A stretch of 64,000 nt of DNA from Shinisaurus crocodilurus (GCA_021292165.1 CM037877.1:12329980-12393979); one strand, 5' to 3'. Shown: positions 38,380 through 50,389, numbered from the stretch's first letter. Translations and numbers: made by a program. The notes: generated from the sequence alone by a model not told the origin.

Positions 38380-38922
38380 GAAACTACATCAAAGATTCAT
38401 AACTTTAGCCCTTTTGGACTGCCCTGACTTTCTGGAGAAGTGGAAGAGTCTTGCTTAAGAACATAAGACCTATGTTACTGGGTCTGACCAAGAGCATGTG
38501 AACAGTGACCTGAGCGATGACCCTAGATGCCCAAAAGAGGACATGACAGGGATGGCTTTCCCCTGTTGTTTGTCTCCAGTATCTGCTATCCAAAGATATT
38601 CTGCATCTGTATATGGAGGTTCTTTTAGTTTTCCACTCAACCTTCTTGTAGCCTGGACACACACGACTCAATTCACCTATACTGGGTCAAGAAGCTACCC
38701 CACTTCTAGCACCATGTAGTACGAATGAAAGAAAGCCAAACAACCATGTTGAAGTAGAAACTGAATTGTCTATCCCAGAGGAGGTGGGCCCTCCTTTCTT
38801 GAACTCCATCTCTCCTTCCTGTTCGCCTTTTAGCCCACGAAGAACCATAATGGTCTCATGCCACAGTTCCGTGGCTAACAACCACCATTGACAGACCCTA
38901 CCCTATGTATTAAGATGTGCTA

Positions 38923-39511
38923 GGGATGTGCTGACACTGGGAAGTCCGGCTTGTTGTTTGAGCTTGACGGACTTCATGCCTGCTTCCGATCCAATGATCA
39001 GAAGCGGGCCGAGTTGGGTGAGTGGAGGTTTCCACAGACTTCCGTCTCTAAGACGGGCCACAGTTTGCCCGTTTAAAAAAAAAACAAAAACGCTAAGGAA
39101 ATCTGCGCAAATTGCGTAAAGTTATGCAAATTGTGTAACTTTGTGCAATTTGCACAATCGGGGTGTTTTGTCTGTTTTGTGCAAATAAGCACCCAAAAAG
39201 CATGTGGATCTAGTGCAATTTACGAAAAATCGGCTGATTTTATGCAACTCACCCTAGATCCATGTGCTTTTTGGCTGCTTATTTGCACAAAACAGACAAA
39301 TACCCCGATTTACGCAAATTGTGTGAAGTTCCTTAGCGTTTAAAAAAACTGCAGAAACTGAGGCCCGTCTTAGAGATGGAAGTACGCAAGCTGGCTCGAC
39401 TCGCATCATAGCAAGTCATTGGTAGTGCGGGGCTGGCGAACCGGAATCCAGGGGGCTGAATCACGGAAACCCGTTGGGATTTTCACCCCTATCGGATTCC
39501 TCACACATCCC
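38923..39511. mobile_element. Long palindromic TA-flanked MITE
   Basis: TA|gggatgtgctgacac at the left and tcctcacacatccc|TA at the right. Nearly the whole element folds back: aaaaagcatgtggatctag against ctagatccatgtgcttttt, and cgctaaggaa against ttccttagcg. Loop near 39225. Confidence 0.8.
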
Positions 39512-40064
39512 TACAGTGAGCCAACGCATCTCAATATTAGCCATCTTCAAGGACCAAAACATCTAGTATGCTCTCATTCCAAGGATATCAACTGCAGCAG
39601 CTGCCTTAGAGAGAGCTCTATCAGTGTTGAAACATGTCGAGCATATTTTGCATCACGTGTGGGTTGTTTGTGGCCACTACTATAGCCCACAGCTGCCCTC
39701 CTGGTCCTGCCACTGGAGCTGAAATATCACTGCTGATATTGCCCTGCACTGCCCCAAGCCCACCAATCAGCCAGCCTCCACATTTAAACCGGCCATGGTC
39801 CCCATTGAAATCACACACCTCCCTCTCACCCCATCTGATTGCCAGCTGGGCAGAAAGGTGAGAGGGAGGCATGGTGGGATCTCAGCGTGCAAGGAGGGGA
39901 GGTTTAAACTTTCCCAACCTTGCATGCTGAGATGGTGTGTGGGTGTGAGGAAAGGGGGTGTGTCTGTGTGTAGGAGAGACTGGCGGCGGGGGGGGGAAGG
40001 CTATGTTTATATGAGTGTAAGTAGTGGGAGGCTGTGTGTGTGTGGCTGTGGCTGTGTGTTGGGA

Positions 40065-40070
<6 letters not shown>

Positions 40071-40109
<39 letters not shown>
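40071..40109. repeat. (GA)n microsatellite
   Basis: About 19 GA units. They create the low-complexity open frames on both strands here. Confidence 0.98.
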
Positions 40110-40111
<2 letters not shown>

Positions 40112-40468
40112 CTGTTGGGCGGGACCCACTGCGCATCGTTCTGAGGCATTGTGTGTGGTGCGGGGGGAGGAAGGAAGGAAGGCAGCCACCTCCAAAAAGT
40201 GGTGGAAAATATTCACAGAAAAGTGGCTTTCTTTTTCTATGGGTTGAGAAAAAGAAAAATCTCAGAAAGTTTCTTGCAAAACATTCTTCTGGGAAATGTT
40301 GGCTCAGCTCTACCTTCAAGCAGGCAGCTCTGTTGCTAATTTTGTAGCAGTTTCCCGTGGAGTAGCCACTACAGGCATCTCTACAGCTGAGTCCCCATTT
40401 AGCTAACTCCAATTCTCTCCTCATTATCTTCTCTTCATCTAAATTTGAACTACAAAAACCTGACATGC

Positions 40469-40518
40469 TCTCTCTCCCTCTCTCACACACACACACTCAC
40501 ACACACACACACACTCGC
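40469..40518. repeat. (CT)n-(CA)n compound microsatellite
   Basis: CT repeats followed by CA repeats with TC interruptions. Confidence 0.93.
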
Positions 40519-40923
40519 TTCCGAGCACCTTACCTGTACCCCTGGAGGCAAATTGCCTGAGCAAGAAGCCATTCTCCAACCATCAGCTCCCATTAAGAGA
40601 ATTTCAAGCCGCTGTCTCTGACCATTAGCCAGCAGTCAGCTTTCCAGAGGGATGGTCTGTAAACAGCTCTAACAGTATATGTAGGGAGAATCAAAATTCA
40701 CATGTTTTTTTCAGCCTGACATGGATCATTGTATGCACTCCAATTATACAGTAAAACTTGGGTTTGATCATTTCCTCCTGCTCCCTTTTACCAAATGTCA
40801 TGGTAAGATCTGAGCCCACAGTTGTGGAACAAAGGAGAAGACTTTACTAATATGGGGCAGAGGGGATGGTACGTGAGATTTTTAAAAAGTAGGTCATAAT
40901 GTATTTTCAAAGAAAGGTTTGAC

Positions 40924-40967
<44 letters not shown>
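40924..40967. repeat. (TGA)n microsatellite at a LINE tail
   Basis: About 14 TGA units at the 3' end of the element at 40965. Confidence 0.97.
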
Positions 40968-41475
40968 ATTTGTATCCCGCCTTTCTCCCAACACTGGGAC
41001 CCAAGGCGGCTCACAAACTTTAAAACTTATACAATTAAAAGAAAACTAGATAAATACAAAAGTTAAAAATAGAATTAAATCATCAATAATATTAAAAGGC
41101 GTTAAAAACAGTACAATATGCATACAGTACAATATACGTAAAAACAGCATTCCATCGCATCACATTATTGCAGTTTCCTTCCTGGTGTGGTAAGGGGCTC
41201 AAGTCGCCCCCAGGCCTGCCGTCCAGCCGACCAGGTCAATCCATCAGCCCTTGCATGGTATTACACTGCTGTACAACCTATCGGGCGGAGAGGTCTCTGT
41301 ACTGTGGCGGGTATCTCTTCCTCTTACAGCCTGCAACAAAGCTCTGTATGGTGGCCCACAGCCCGTGGCGCGAGTGGCAATCCCAGGCCTTCTTCATGAT
41401 CTTCTTAGTCTGCTCACTGACTCGTCTGAGGGCAGGGTCGTTGTCGCTGCACAGGCGGTCCAGCATTTGTTTCTA
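40965..41475 (-). mobile_element. LINE-like 3' end with decayed coding remnant
   Basis: The minus strand from 41466 to 41278 reads 62 residues (MLDRLCSDNDPALRRVSEQT at the start, CKRKRYPPQYRDLSAR at the end), then continues past TAG and TGA in the same frame to about 41170. An A/T-rich UTR follows, then tgggagaaaggcgggataca and a (ATC)n tail. The order (coding, UTR, L2-type tail, microsatellite) suggests a non-LTR element. I do not recognise the protein segment, which is not the usual L2/CR1 polymerase end. Confidence 0.45.
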
Positions 41476-42782
41476 TCCCAAATGATGTGAAACCAGAGAA
41501 TATTTAGCGAGCTCCATTTCTGACCCACAACTGGTTTGTGCCCCAAGCCAAGGTGGGTGATGTCAGCAGCACCACAATAGTTTGGGAGGGGTTGTTCTCT
41601 TTAACTTTCAAGTGGAAAAGGAAGAGAGGTGGTAGGAGAAAGTGAGTTGCATAGTGCAGGTTGAGGTGTGCCGAGTCTGACAATGGGTTAGATCCATGGT
41701 CGTCCTTCCATGAATGGAAGGGTTCATTCCATCTGTGGAAGGTTTCCAATCCAGTGGTTTGGAATGGGGGGGGGAGGAGGTTGCTTGGTGCACAGCCTCC
41801 AGCCTGAGAGGTTTACTCAGAGGGCTAAACCTGTTGGGCAGGGAGGGGCAGGGCTTCCCGCTGTCATTGGTGTGGCTGCCCTCTGCCTTCCCAGGAGCTC
41901 CTCGGAAAGTGGAAGGCGGAGGCACCTCCTGCTCTCATCGGCACAGCAGCACTGGTCAGCGGGAAGCACCTCCACTTTCCCAGAATCTCCCACTGTGCTA
42001 ATGACAGAGACAAGCATTCCCCCTCCGCTCCGGGATACTCCTGCCTGAGAGGTTTACTCGCAGAGAGTGGAACTGGCACCCCCGCCTCCTGCCTGAGAGG
42101 AGACCTGTCAAGGAGGTGAGAGGCTCCACCCTCCCTGTTGCACTTCAGGGCATGAGCACTGTTTGCGCAACAGGGAGTCTTTGACAGCTGCCAGTGAGCT
42201 GAAATCGGCTCACAATCACAGCTGTCAAAGAGAGGAGCCTCATTCCTCCCCGTGGGGAAAGAGGGGAAGGGAGGGAGCAAAGCCCCCATGACAAGCCCGA
42301 TCATCTGTCGGGCTCATCGTGGTTGCTTTGCGGGTTCCGGCAAACAATAGATTGTTGCCGTGTCATGCGAACCTGCCCAGCATTTAGTATTAGAGGGAAT
42401 CAACTCAGGCTGGAGCCAGTTTAGAAGAAGGTCAAATCAACTTACTTTGTTAGTGCATTTATACACATCATCGAAGAAGGCTATCTAACACTGTTCAACT
42501 ACCAGCACCCCCTAAAGCTGGGTGAGTGTAAGCAAAGGCACTGAGATATGGTTACTTGCTTCCATCTGGGAGAGAGTGCGTGTTGCTTGTTGCAGAGGCA
42601 AAGAGGAAGAGGAAGGGGAGGGAGTAGGAGAAAGGAACCGATCAAGTTACAGGACAACAAGGGGGATGAACAAGACAAGCAGCCATTGAGACAACGTGTT
42701 CTGTATCACCCCCTAGTGTGTGGAACCGTGCAGAGTTGTTCCTATTATCTAACAGAAAGAACCTGGCTCCAAGACTATAGAG

Positions 42783-42899
42783 CAGTGCTCTCCAACCTTG
42801 GGTCCCCAGATGTTTTTGGCCTACAACTTCCAGCATGCCCCAGCCAGTTAGGGAGTTGTAGGCCAAAAACATCTGGGGACCCAAGATTGAAGAACACTG
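42783..42899. mobile_element. hAT MITE copy 4
   Basis: Same palindrome. Flanks ctatagag and ctataggg agree at 7 of 8 positions. Confidence 0.9.
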
Positions 42900-43065
42900 C
42901 TATAGGGAGAGTTCTTCAATTACATTTTACTGGTTTTACATTGACATCTGTCATCTGAAAATATCCCATGCTCTCACTTGGGTGGAGGAGGTGACCTATG
43001 TATTTATTATTCTGCTTTGTATCACAACACAGGCATGGGATACATGCAAACGTGAACATATAAAC

Positions 43066-43243
43066 GTACTACTTTTCCTTACACTGGGTCGCACCATTGA
43101 GCCCTCCAGCCCTGTGCAGTCTTATCTGGCTGGCAGCGGCTCTCCAAATCTCAGGCAGGTGGCTTTCCCAGCCCTGTTCATTGAGATTGTTTACCTGGAG
43201 ATGCCAGGCAGAGACTGAACCTGGGACCTTATGAATCCACAGC
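43066..43243 (-). mobile_element. tRNA-derived SINE, 5'-truncated
   Basis: Reading the minus strand from 43230, the B-box region (aaggtcccaggttcagtctc) leads into the same body as the 34180 copy (gccgctgccagccag near the middle). The A-box half is missing. Confidence 0.65.
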
Positions 43244-44162
43244 GTGACGCGTATCAAGATGCTTCAGATACTTGCTCCGCAACCGGACTGTCAAGTGGCA
43301 CATCAGTCTGATTTTATGGTGCAGTTATTTGGCACCTGAGCGATGGAAATGCACACCCCTTGCACGTAAACGATATTACGACGGCTGACCGTTTTGTGGC
43401 ACCCAGCCTACGGAAGGAGCAGATAGCATCACATCTGTTAAGGGCTCTCTCTTGTTTGCGCATGGATGTGGAAATGCTGCCGAACTATTAAAGCAAGTGT
43501 CTGCTAATATGCTCAAGGAGGCCTTCCAGTAATAATAAGCTAGCCAGCATTTGCACCTGGCAGCCATATATCATCAAACTAATGAGCTAATGAAATGTTT
43601 AATAACCCTATGGAGGAAATAAAACTCCTACAGTCGATTCCTGCTGTGGCTGTGTAGTGCAGCATCTGATCGGCGTCGCCACCTCTTTGCCTTCCAACCT
43701 GGATGAAGCTTCCCCCCCGGCCCCCCCTTCTTTCTTTCTTTCTTTTTTGGGTGTTGCTTTGTTGGCACTTTGAAATGCCCTGCTGGATTGGCATGCATTA
43801 GGGCCCAAGTGCCGTTCATATGATTAATTTTATAATTGGCCTGAGTTTGCTTATTGCTTCAGCCTTCTGCGCATAGGTCTTTTGTCTTGTTGTTCTTTTC
43901 ATTGGGAAAAACTATTGAATTAGCCTTCAGTTTTAAAGAAACGAAACTCTTTCACCAATTTAATTGATTGTATGCTGTAAACACAGTCCAAAAAGCAGCG
44001 CAGCTAGCCCTGTAGGGGTAGCAAAGCTCTAGGCGGATGATCTTTAAAAACAACTCCCCACCTCCCCCACCAACACTGCCCCCAAATCATGCTCCCTAGG
44101 CAAGACAGTTTCAAAGTGGGTTGTGCTATGGTAATTGGGAGTGGGGAAGCGATCTGATGTTT

Positions 44163-44164
<2 letters not shown>

Positions 44165-44211
<47 letters not shown>
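44165..44211. repeat. (TAA)n microsatellite
   Basis: About 15 TAA units. Confidence 0.98.
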
Positions 44212-44213
<2 letters not shown>

Positions 44214-44707
44214 CATCCATGATGTGCATAAACCATTCAGTGCAACTGAAGTAGTGAAACATCCCTGCATAGAGTGCAGTATGGGGGGGGGGGGTGTCTG
44301 ATGTTGATTGATGTTTGCTATCAACAGCAATCTAAAAGCTTTGCTGAGTGGTCCCCTGATCAGCAATGGTCAGCTTCTTCAACCTGGTGGGCCAGACTCT
44401 CTCCAATCATGTGTGAGGCACTGGGGTGGGGGTGGGGGTATGGGTTGCAATGAGGACTCTGGTGGCAGGGGCCCATGTGCTTTGCGCCCTGTGACATTGC
44501 GGCCTGATCTGTGTGAGCTGCAGCCCCACCACTGCAGTTGGCTAGAGGGCAGTACTGAAGCTTCCAGAGGGTGTTATTAGCAGGAATTGGGTGACACAAG
44601 GAACCAATGAGGTCCCAGCTGGCTCTATAAAGCTGCTTGCTGTAACCTGGCTCCTCAGTCTGAGCAATATTAGTTGCTCAGGTGTAGGCTGAGCTGTTGA
44701 CTGACTC

Positions 44708-44790
44708 AATGACTGGGTTCAGACAACACAATAACCCACACTCAAGGGTTGAGTATGAGTTGTTGTTGAAACATGTTGCCTGAACCCAGC
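44708..44790. mobile_element. Small MITE with gggttcagacaacac ends
   Basis: Left ctgggttcagacaacacaat and right atgttgcctgaacccag are inverted repeats. Related ends occur at 44884, 48058, 48530-48660 and 49479. Confidence 0.55.
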
Positions 44791-44911
44791 CAAGATGACA
44801 AACCATGATGAACAACCCAACAACAAACCATGGGTTCTCTTCATGGGTTGTTTGTGGCTAACAAGCCATGGTTTGTTAACTCAGCTGGGTTCAGACATCA
44901 CGATAACCCAG

Positions 44912-44965
44912 TGGTTCAACAACAACCCATGGTTCAACAACAACCCATGGTTCAACAACAACCCA
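44912..44965 (+). repeat. 18-bp tandem repeat, three units
   Basis: Three copies of ggttcaacaacaacccat lie inside a MITE-like region whose ends read gggttcagacatcacg. Confidence 0.9.
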
Positions 44966-46304
44966 CACTCAACCCTTAAGTATAGGTTAACATGCTGTCT
45001 AAATCCACTGACTCTCTCCTGGACTGTGTGTTTCCAGGCCTCCAACTGCTGTCCTTACCTGGTGCTCCTTGGAGGGAGTTAGAGTACTCCTTGCCATTCT
45101 TTTCATCGCCACAGTGGGCATGTTAGCCAGGAAGGGCTGTGGCTTCCCTCTCCCCACCCTGGTTGAAAAACCTGGAAATCGCCACTTTGAGAGACCCTGG
45201 AGGTGTCATCCTATTTTGTGTGGGAAGAAGCATGTGCCAGGTCAGCCGTACTGCCTGAGAAACTCCTGGGCACCCTTCCACCCTTATTTAGGGGCTGGCA
45301 TGAGAAATCAAGACAGGGCCTGGATGAAGGCCTGTCCCGGCCTCTGTCAACAGTGCTTAAGAGGTCCCACCACCTCCTCCCAGCATTTGCCTTTTTCTTT
45401 AGGTCTCATCTGTGATTTTTACTTCAGTTATGAACTTTAATTGATACCTGTTGCAAATCCCAGTCTAAAGGCGGGGGCGGAAAGCCTTAATTGCCATTTT
45501 GGTTTCTCATTAGCAATGCCCAAATGGAACCATCTGCCTTTATGCAAAACAGCAGCTCTTTAAGGCACAGTTGCATCAGTTAATGAGTTACATAGGAGTA
45601 ACGTGGTTTTCTCTTCACCGCCCCCGCCGTGGGACTCACAGGTGTCAATATTCCTTGTGCCAGGCGTACGTTAGCAAGGTTCCTTTGGTCATATATTTTA
45701 CGTGCCAGACCTAAATGGATTTTGAATGACTTGTTTGTTTGGGGCAGGACAGTGTGGAGTGGGGAGTCCTGTAATTTATGTTCCATTAGTTTAATTAATA
45801 ATGCTACATAAATGCAAAGAACAAAACAAAATGTAAAGGATTGGCATAAACATCGGAGTTTAAGGATTCGTCCCCTTTGCATCCCCCACGCTGTTTATAT
45901 AGTACACATTTTGGCTCCGATCCAACCGAACGTGCACGCAGCTGTGGGCTGCTCTGCCACATACAGCTGCTTCCTCTGAGCAGTCCCATCCAGCGACTGG
46001 TGCTGTGCTGTGGGTTCAAAGCGCCAGTGCAGGGATCTGTCTGCATTGCCAGTGCAGGAGCTGCATAAACTGATGGTATGGTATGTATAAATAAATATAA
46101 AATATGTTTGGGGGCAGGATCAAAGGAGAGAGGGAATGAATCCAGCCATATGGATTGATAACTGCAGCTGTTGCCAATAAAAGTAGACTTGAGTGGGGCT
46201 TCATGCACCACAGCTACTTTGTGCTGGAAAATACATGGACAGTATCTGTTTGCAAACACAGATTCTTCTTGCAATCAAGGATGTGCATGGAAGCTTCCCT
46301 CCAG

Positions 46305-46474
46305 GATCAGAGGCAGTATGGCCAGTCGCTGGGGAACTTGGGTGGTAGGGCGCTGGTGCACTCCTGTCCTGCTGGTGGGGTTCCCATTGGGGCAGCTGGC
46401 AGGCCACTGTGTGAACAGAATGGTGGACTAGATGTACCCTTGGTCTGATCCAGCAGGGCTCTTCTTACGTTTTT
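46305..46474 (-). mobile_element. Dispersed reptile repeat (ggatcagac family)
   Basis: On the minus strand: aagaagagccctgctggatc, ccattctgttcacacagtgg, ending tactgcctctga. Confidence 0.7.
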
Positions 46475-46689
46475 ATGTGCAGATGGCCTAGCTGGGCTGA
46501 GCTGCCTATCTTTGAGATTTAAACATTGTCAGCCAGGCATCTAAGACATCCAGAATTGCTTTCCAGGGTTCTCATATAACTTCTCCATGACAATGAAATG
46601 CTTCAATTTGATTTTCTTTTCCGTGACCCTACAATTTCGTGTTGTGACATACTGCCCTCCTTGAAGTAGTGGAAAGTTCCAGAGGTAAT

Positions 46690-47010
46690 GATATAGGATG
46701 ACGGTATTGAACCTCAGCCCTGTAGCCAAATCCAGCCTTCCTTACATCCCAAGTCAGACCTTTGGGGTTCCCTGGATGGCCATAACCCCTTCCCCCAGCA
46801 CCACCGCTTTTCCCTCAATCACCAATCCTTTAGTGGGGTTTTTCACATTCTAAAAGCTTGAAATGCCTCTCCTAAGGTTTAATTACTGGTCGTAGGAGCT
46901 TTCAGCTAGAATATGCTGGTATTTTTTGTGTTTTTTATTATTTTGACCCCGCCCCTTTTGCCTTCGGCCACCCCTGGACTATGGCCCCTGAAAGCCTGAT
47001 GGTGTCTTTG
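46690..47010 (+). repeat. Dispersed repeat, pair with 20640
   Basis: Homologous to 20640-21010 (cctggatggccataacc, cctctcctaaggtttaat, tttttgtgttttttattatt). It directly precedes the mariner-like element. Confidence 0.55.
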
Positions 47011-47038
47011 TCATATCTGCTGTATTTAGAAATACAAA

Positions 47039-47906
47039 CAGTAATACCTTGGATTACGAGCATAATTCGTTCCAGAACCATGCTTGTAATCCAAAACACT
47101 CGCATATCAAAGCGAGTTTTCCCATTAGAAATAATGGGAACTCAGATGATTCGTTCCACAACCATTTACTCACTGCTTTGCTGGTTCCCTGGCAGGGAGC
47201 CCCATGGAGGGAGCCTGCAAAGCAGTGATTAAATGGTGCGTGGAGGGCAGGCGCGGTGCAGCCGCTCGCTCTGCAGGTGCCTCGTGCGCTGCCATGCCGG
47301 CGCCCGGGCAGGGAAGCGGCACGGCAGCGCGCGAGGTGCTCGCAGCGCGAGCGGCCGCGCCTCCCTGCCAGGGAGCCGGCAAAGATTTGCCGGTTCCCTG
47401 TCAAGGAGCCGAATGGAGGCGTGGCGGGCGGCGCGGCCTCTCGCTCTGCGTGTGCCTCGCGCTGCTGCTTTGCCGGCTCCCAGGCAGGGAGGAGGCAAAG
47501 CGGCAGCGCGAGGCGCACGCAGAGCAAGCGACGCACTCCCTCACCTCATCTCCATGGGGTGCTTTGCTGGCTCCCGGGCAGGGAGCCAGCGTAGCAGTGC
47601 AAGGTGCCGCCGCAGGGGCGCAAGGCGCCCGCACAGCGAGCAGCCTCACTTCCATGGGGCTCCCAGGCAGGGAGCCGGCGCAGCAGTGCGAGGCGCCCGC
47701 AGAGTGAGCGGCTGCGCCTCGCCTCCATGGGGCTCCCTCTCGGCTAGGCAAAGCCGGGGAGCTGGCACTTTAAGTGCTAGTCGGGGGCACAGCGTGTGGC
47801 TCGTGTTCCGAGACACGCTCGTCCTCCAAATCGAAACAAATGATAAATTTTGCTCGTTTTACGAGAAGCTCGTATACCGAGTTACTCGTAATCCGAGGTA
47901 TTACTG
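47039..47906. mobile_element. Mariner-like element with GC-rich core
   Basis: Terminal inverted repeats of 22 bp starting cagtaataccttggattacg and, from the other end, cagtaatacctcggattacg (21 of 22 match). Sub-terminal arms hold gttcc and gctcgtnnaccgag-type blocks. The right flank is TA and the left is AA. No transposase frame is recognised. The middle is the minisatellite at 47200-47760. Confidence 0.65.
47200..47760. repeat. CpG-rich minisatellite-like core
   Basis: Imperfect units of roughly 80-110 bp repeat cctggcagggagcc, gccggctccc, gcagcgcgagg and their complements. GC and CpG content is far above the surroundings. Long open frames on both strands result from the base composition. 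Confidence 0.75.
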
Positions 47907-48052
47907 TATATACAAATAAAGTACATGTGAAGCAAACAGACTCATATGAGTAGACAGCAAATCCTGCTGCATCGGATTCCCGGGGAGCTACCCCTCCCCA
48001 AAGCTAATCCCCCATTCCAGCTGGAAACTATCAACTCTTTCTCTCTGCCTCT

Positions 48053-48665
48053 CTCTGTCTGGGTCCACACAACACGATAAGCCATGGTGGGGTGTGAGCC
48101 AGAGCCATGTTTGCTTCAGAGTGGCTTATAGGGATGTATCCGAGAGTCTTGGGGGGGCTGAAAGTGGGCCGAAAGCGGCTCACTCGCCCCCCCCGAGACT
48201 CTTGCAACTTACCTTGCCGCTGCTCAATCCACGCCGTGCCAGGGAAAGGAGCTTCAGTTCCCCGGTGCGTCAGTTCCGGTTCCCCTGGCACTGCATTTTT
48301 AGTGTAAAAACCAGGACAACCCAACTTGAAACGGCCGCAATTTGCTATTCGCTGGGTTCCCTTGGTTTTTACACTAAAAACGCAGTGCCAGGGAACTGGA
48401 AGTGATGCGACGGGGAACCCGTTGCATCACTTCCAGTTCCCTGGCGCTGAGAGCGGGCAGTGCTCCGGAGCACCCCCGGGAGCAGGAAAGCTCCCACTCG
48501 GTTTACATCACTAGTGGCTTGTCATGTTGCCTGAACCCGGCCAGAGTGGCTTGTGTGTGGTTAACAAACCATGCTGCTGGGTTCAGGTAACACGACAAGC
48601 TGCTCTGAAACAAACATGGCCCACAACCCACCATGGCTTGTCGTGTTGTGTGAACCCAGTCACTG
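48053..48665. mobile_element. Larger element with gggttcacacaacacg ends
   Basis: Ends ctgggtccacacaacacgat and tcgtgttgtgtgaacccagt are inverted repeats. The inside holds the 48131 hairpin MITE and a second inner pair of related ends near 48527-48600, which suggests nested insertions. Confidence 0.5.
48131..48487. mobile_element. GC-rich hairpin MITE
   Basis: Left end TA|gggatgtatccgagag. The centre pairs ttagtgtaaaaaccaggac-like and gtttttacactaaaaacgc segments. Arms contain ggcactgcatttttag and its complement. The right end is lost. It lies inside a larger element whose ends read gggtccacacaacacg and tgtgtgaaccc. Confidence 0.55.
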
Positions 48666-49478
48666 GGCGGGGTCACTCGGGAATTTATGCCACATACAAT
48701 CAGACACAATGGGGTTTGGGTGCCTCCTTCTCCCTACTCTTCCCCCTTCAGTCCTCCTGCAGGTATCCCATCAGAACCTGCAGGAGCAGCGAGGTTTCCC
48801 CTCCCCCCCGGCCCCACTGCCGCTTAACAGCACTGCCAGAGAAAGGGGGAAGGGGGGCGATTGGGAATGAGCTGCTCTGCTTGGCTTACTTGAGAGTAAG
48901 GCGAGCAGAGCAGCTTGTTCCCGCTGGCTCTCGAGCCCCATTCATTCCCCCCTCTCCCTGGTGCTGCTGTCAAGAGGCGGCGGGGAGGGGAGGAAATGGG
49001 GCAGGGGCGCCGAGCCACTCTGTTTGCCTATCTTGAGAGGATGGAAAGCAGAGCAGCTCATTTCCCCCACGGCATGTCGCCTCCACTAGCCCCAAATGGG
49101 GGTTGGCCGGGCAGCACACCACAGAGACTGGGGCCGCACTCTGATCGGTCTCCTCTGGAGGAGACCAGTCAAAGCGCGGCTAGCCCTGCACCTTCACAGC
49201 TACAGCCCTTTCAGTTGGTGGCTGCAGCAGCGTGTGGACTGGGGAGCCTCTGACAGCCGCACCCAAGTGCTGCTTGGGCACTCTGGTGCGGCTGTCATTG
49301 GCCAGAGCCCCTTGGCCAGAGCAGCAAACCTTTTTTGCTGCTCTGGCCAAGGGGCTCTGTAGCCTTATGGCTTGACCATGGCCAAATAATATGGTAAGCC
49401 ACAGGGGATTTAGTAAACCCCAGAAGAAGCCATGGCTACTTGGGGTGGTATATAAGCCACCCTGTGGGAAGCATGCTG

Positions 49479-49551
49479 GGTTCAGACAACACACCAAGCC
49501 ATGGTGGCTTCAAAGCCACTGTAGCTTAGTGTGTCATGTGAACCCAGTCAC
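49479..49551. mobile_element. Small MITE with gggttcagacaacac ends
   Basis: Left ctgggttcagacaacacacc and right tgtgtcatgtgaacccag. The centre pairs ccatggtggcttc and gaagccactg-like sequence. Confidence 0.55.
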
Positions 49552-50150
49552 ATGCTCGCTCTCTCCCTCTTTGCAAACCTCAAACTGCTTTTAGCCATTT
49601 CTCTGCCCTATCCCCAAGCTGGAGAAATGTCACCTGCTCCAAGCTCTTCTTTCCAAAATGAAGAAGCGACACCATGATCCAGATGTCAGTGGATCCTCTC
49701 CTGTCACCAGACCCATTGATGAAACATCAATCCATCAACCTGGACTATTAGCAGACAATCAGCTTCACAAAAGGATGGTCTGTCAACAGCCATCATAGCA
49801 TGTAGCTGCAGGCTGGTGATATTCTATTGGCAGTGTGTTTTCTGAAGTTTGATTGCCTTTTGGATTAAAGCTCAGCTGAGATAGATTTGCTTCTACAGGG
49901 AGCCTGACTGCAAAAGCAATCCAAGAAATCATTGACAGCTGTAATATATCTGGGGTGCCAGTACATTTATTTTTGTTAGGGCTGTGCCAACATTTATCCA
50001 AAAGATTTTCTGACAATTCTCTTTCTGTCTTTCTTTCTGTCTTTTTCAAGCTCCTCCTGAGCTGTTGGTGAATTTCAGTCCATTCCTGGAGAATATTTAG
50101 CAAAATGGCCTCCCTAATTTTGCTATATTTTCGGTGCAACTGTGGATCCA

Positions 50151-50389
50151 ATTTATTTATTTATTTTATTATATTTATACCCTGCCTTTTTTCCTGCAAG
50201 GAACCCAAGGTGGCTTACATAATCCTCCTCCTCCTCTCCATTTTATCCTCACAACAACCCTGTGAGGTAGGTTAGGCTGAGAGTCAGTGACTGACCCAAA
50301 GTCACCCAGTGAGTTTCATGGCCGAGCGGGGAATAGAACTCGGATCTCCAGAGTCCCAGTCCAACATTCTAACCACTACACCACACTGG
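50151..50389 (-). mobile_element. MIR-like CORE-SINE, full length
   Basis: Same structure and orientation as the 27086 copy: ccagtgtggtgtagtggtta at the 5' end, CORE in the middle, and an aaaaggcagggtataaata tail. The three copies are all antisense to DCC. Confidence 0.85.

Noticed and set aside
39882..40496. A 204-residue open frame on the minus strand
   Set aside because: It is driven by the (GA)n and CA repeats (long Ser-Leu and Thr-His runs). There is no recognisable domain and no splice or conservation support.
40071..44211. CRISPR-like arrays among the short repeats
   Set aside because: All are microsatellites or MITE arms. No regularly spaced repeat-spacer pattern exists, and the DNA is animal nuclear.
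47233..47919. Long overlapping open frames on both strands (up to 228 residues)
   Set aside because: They lie in a CpG-rich minisatellite where stop codons are rare in every frame. The products are Ala/Arg/Gly-rich with no domain.
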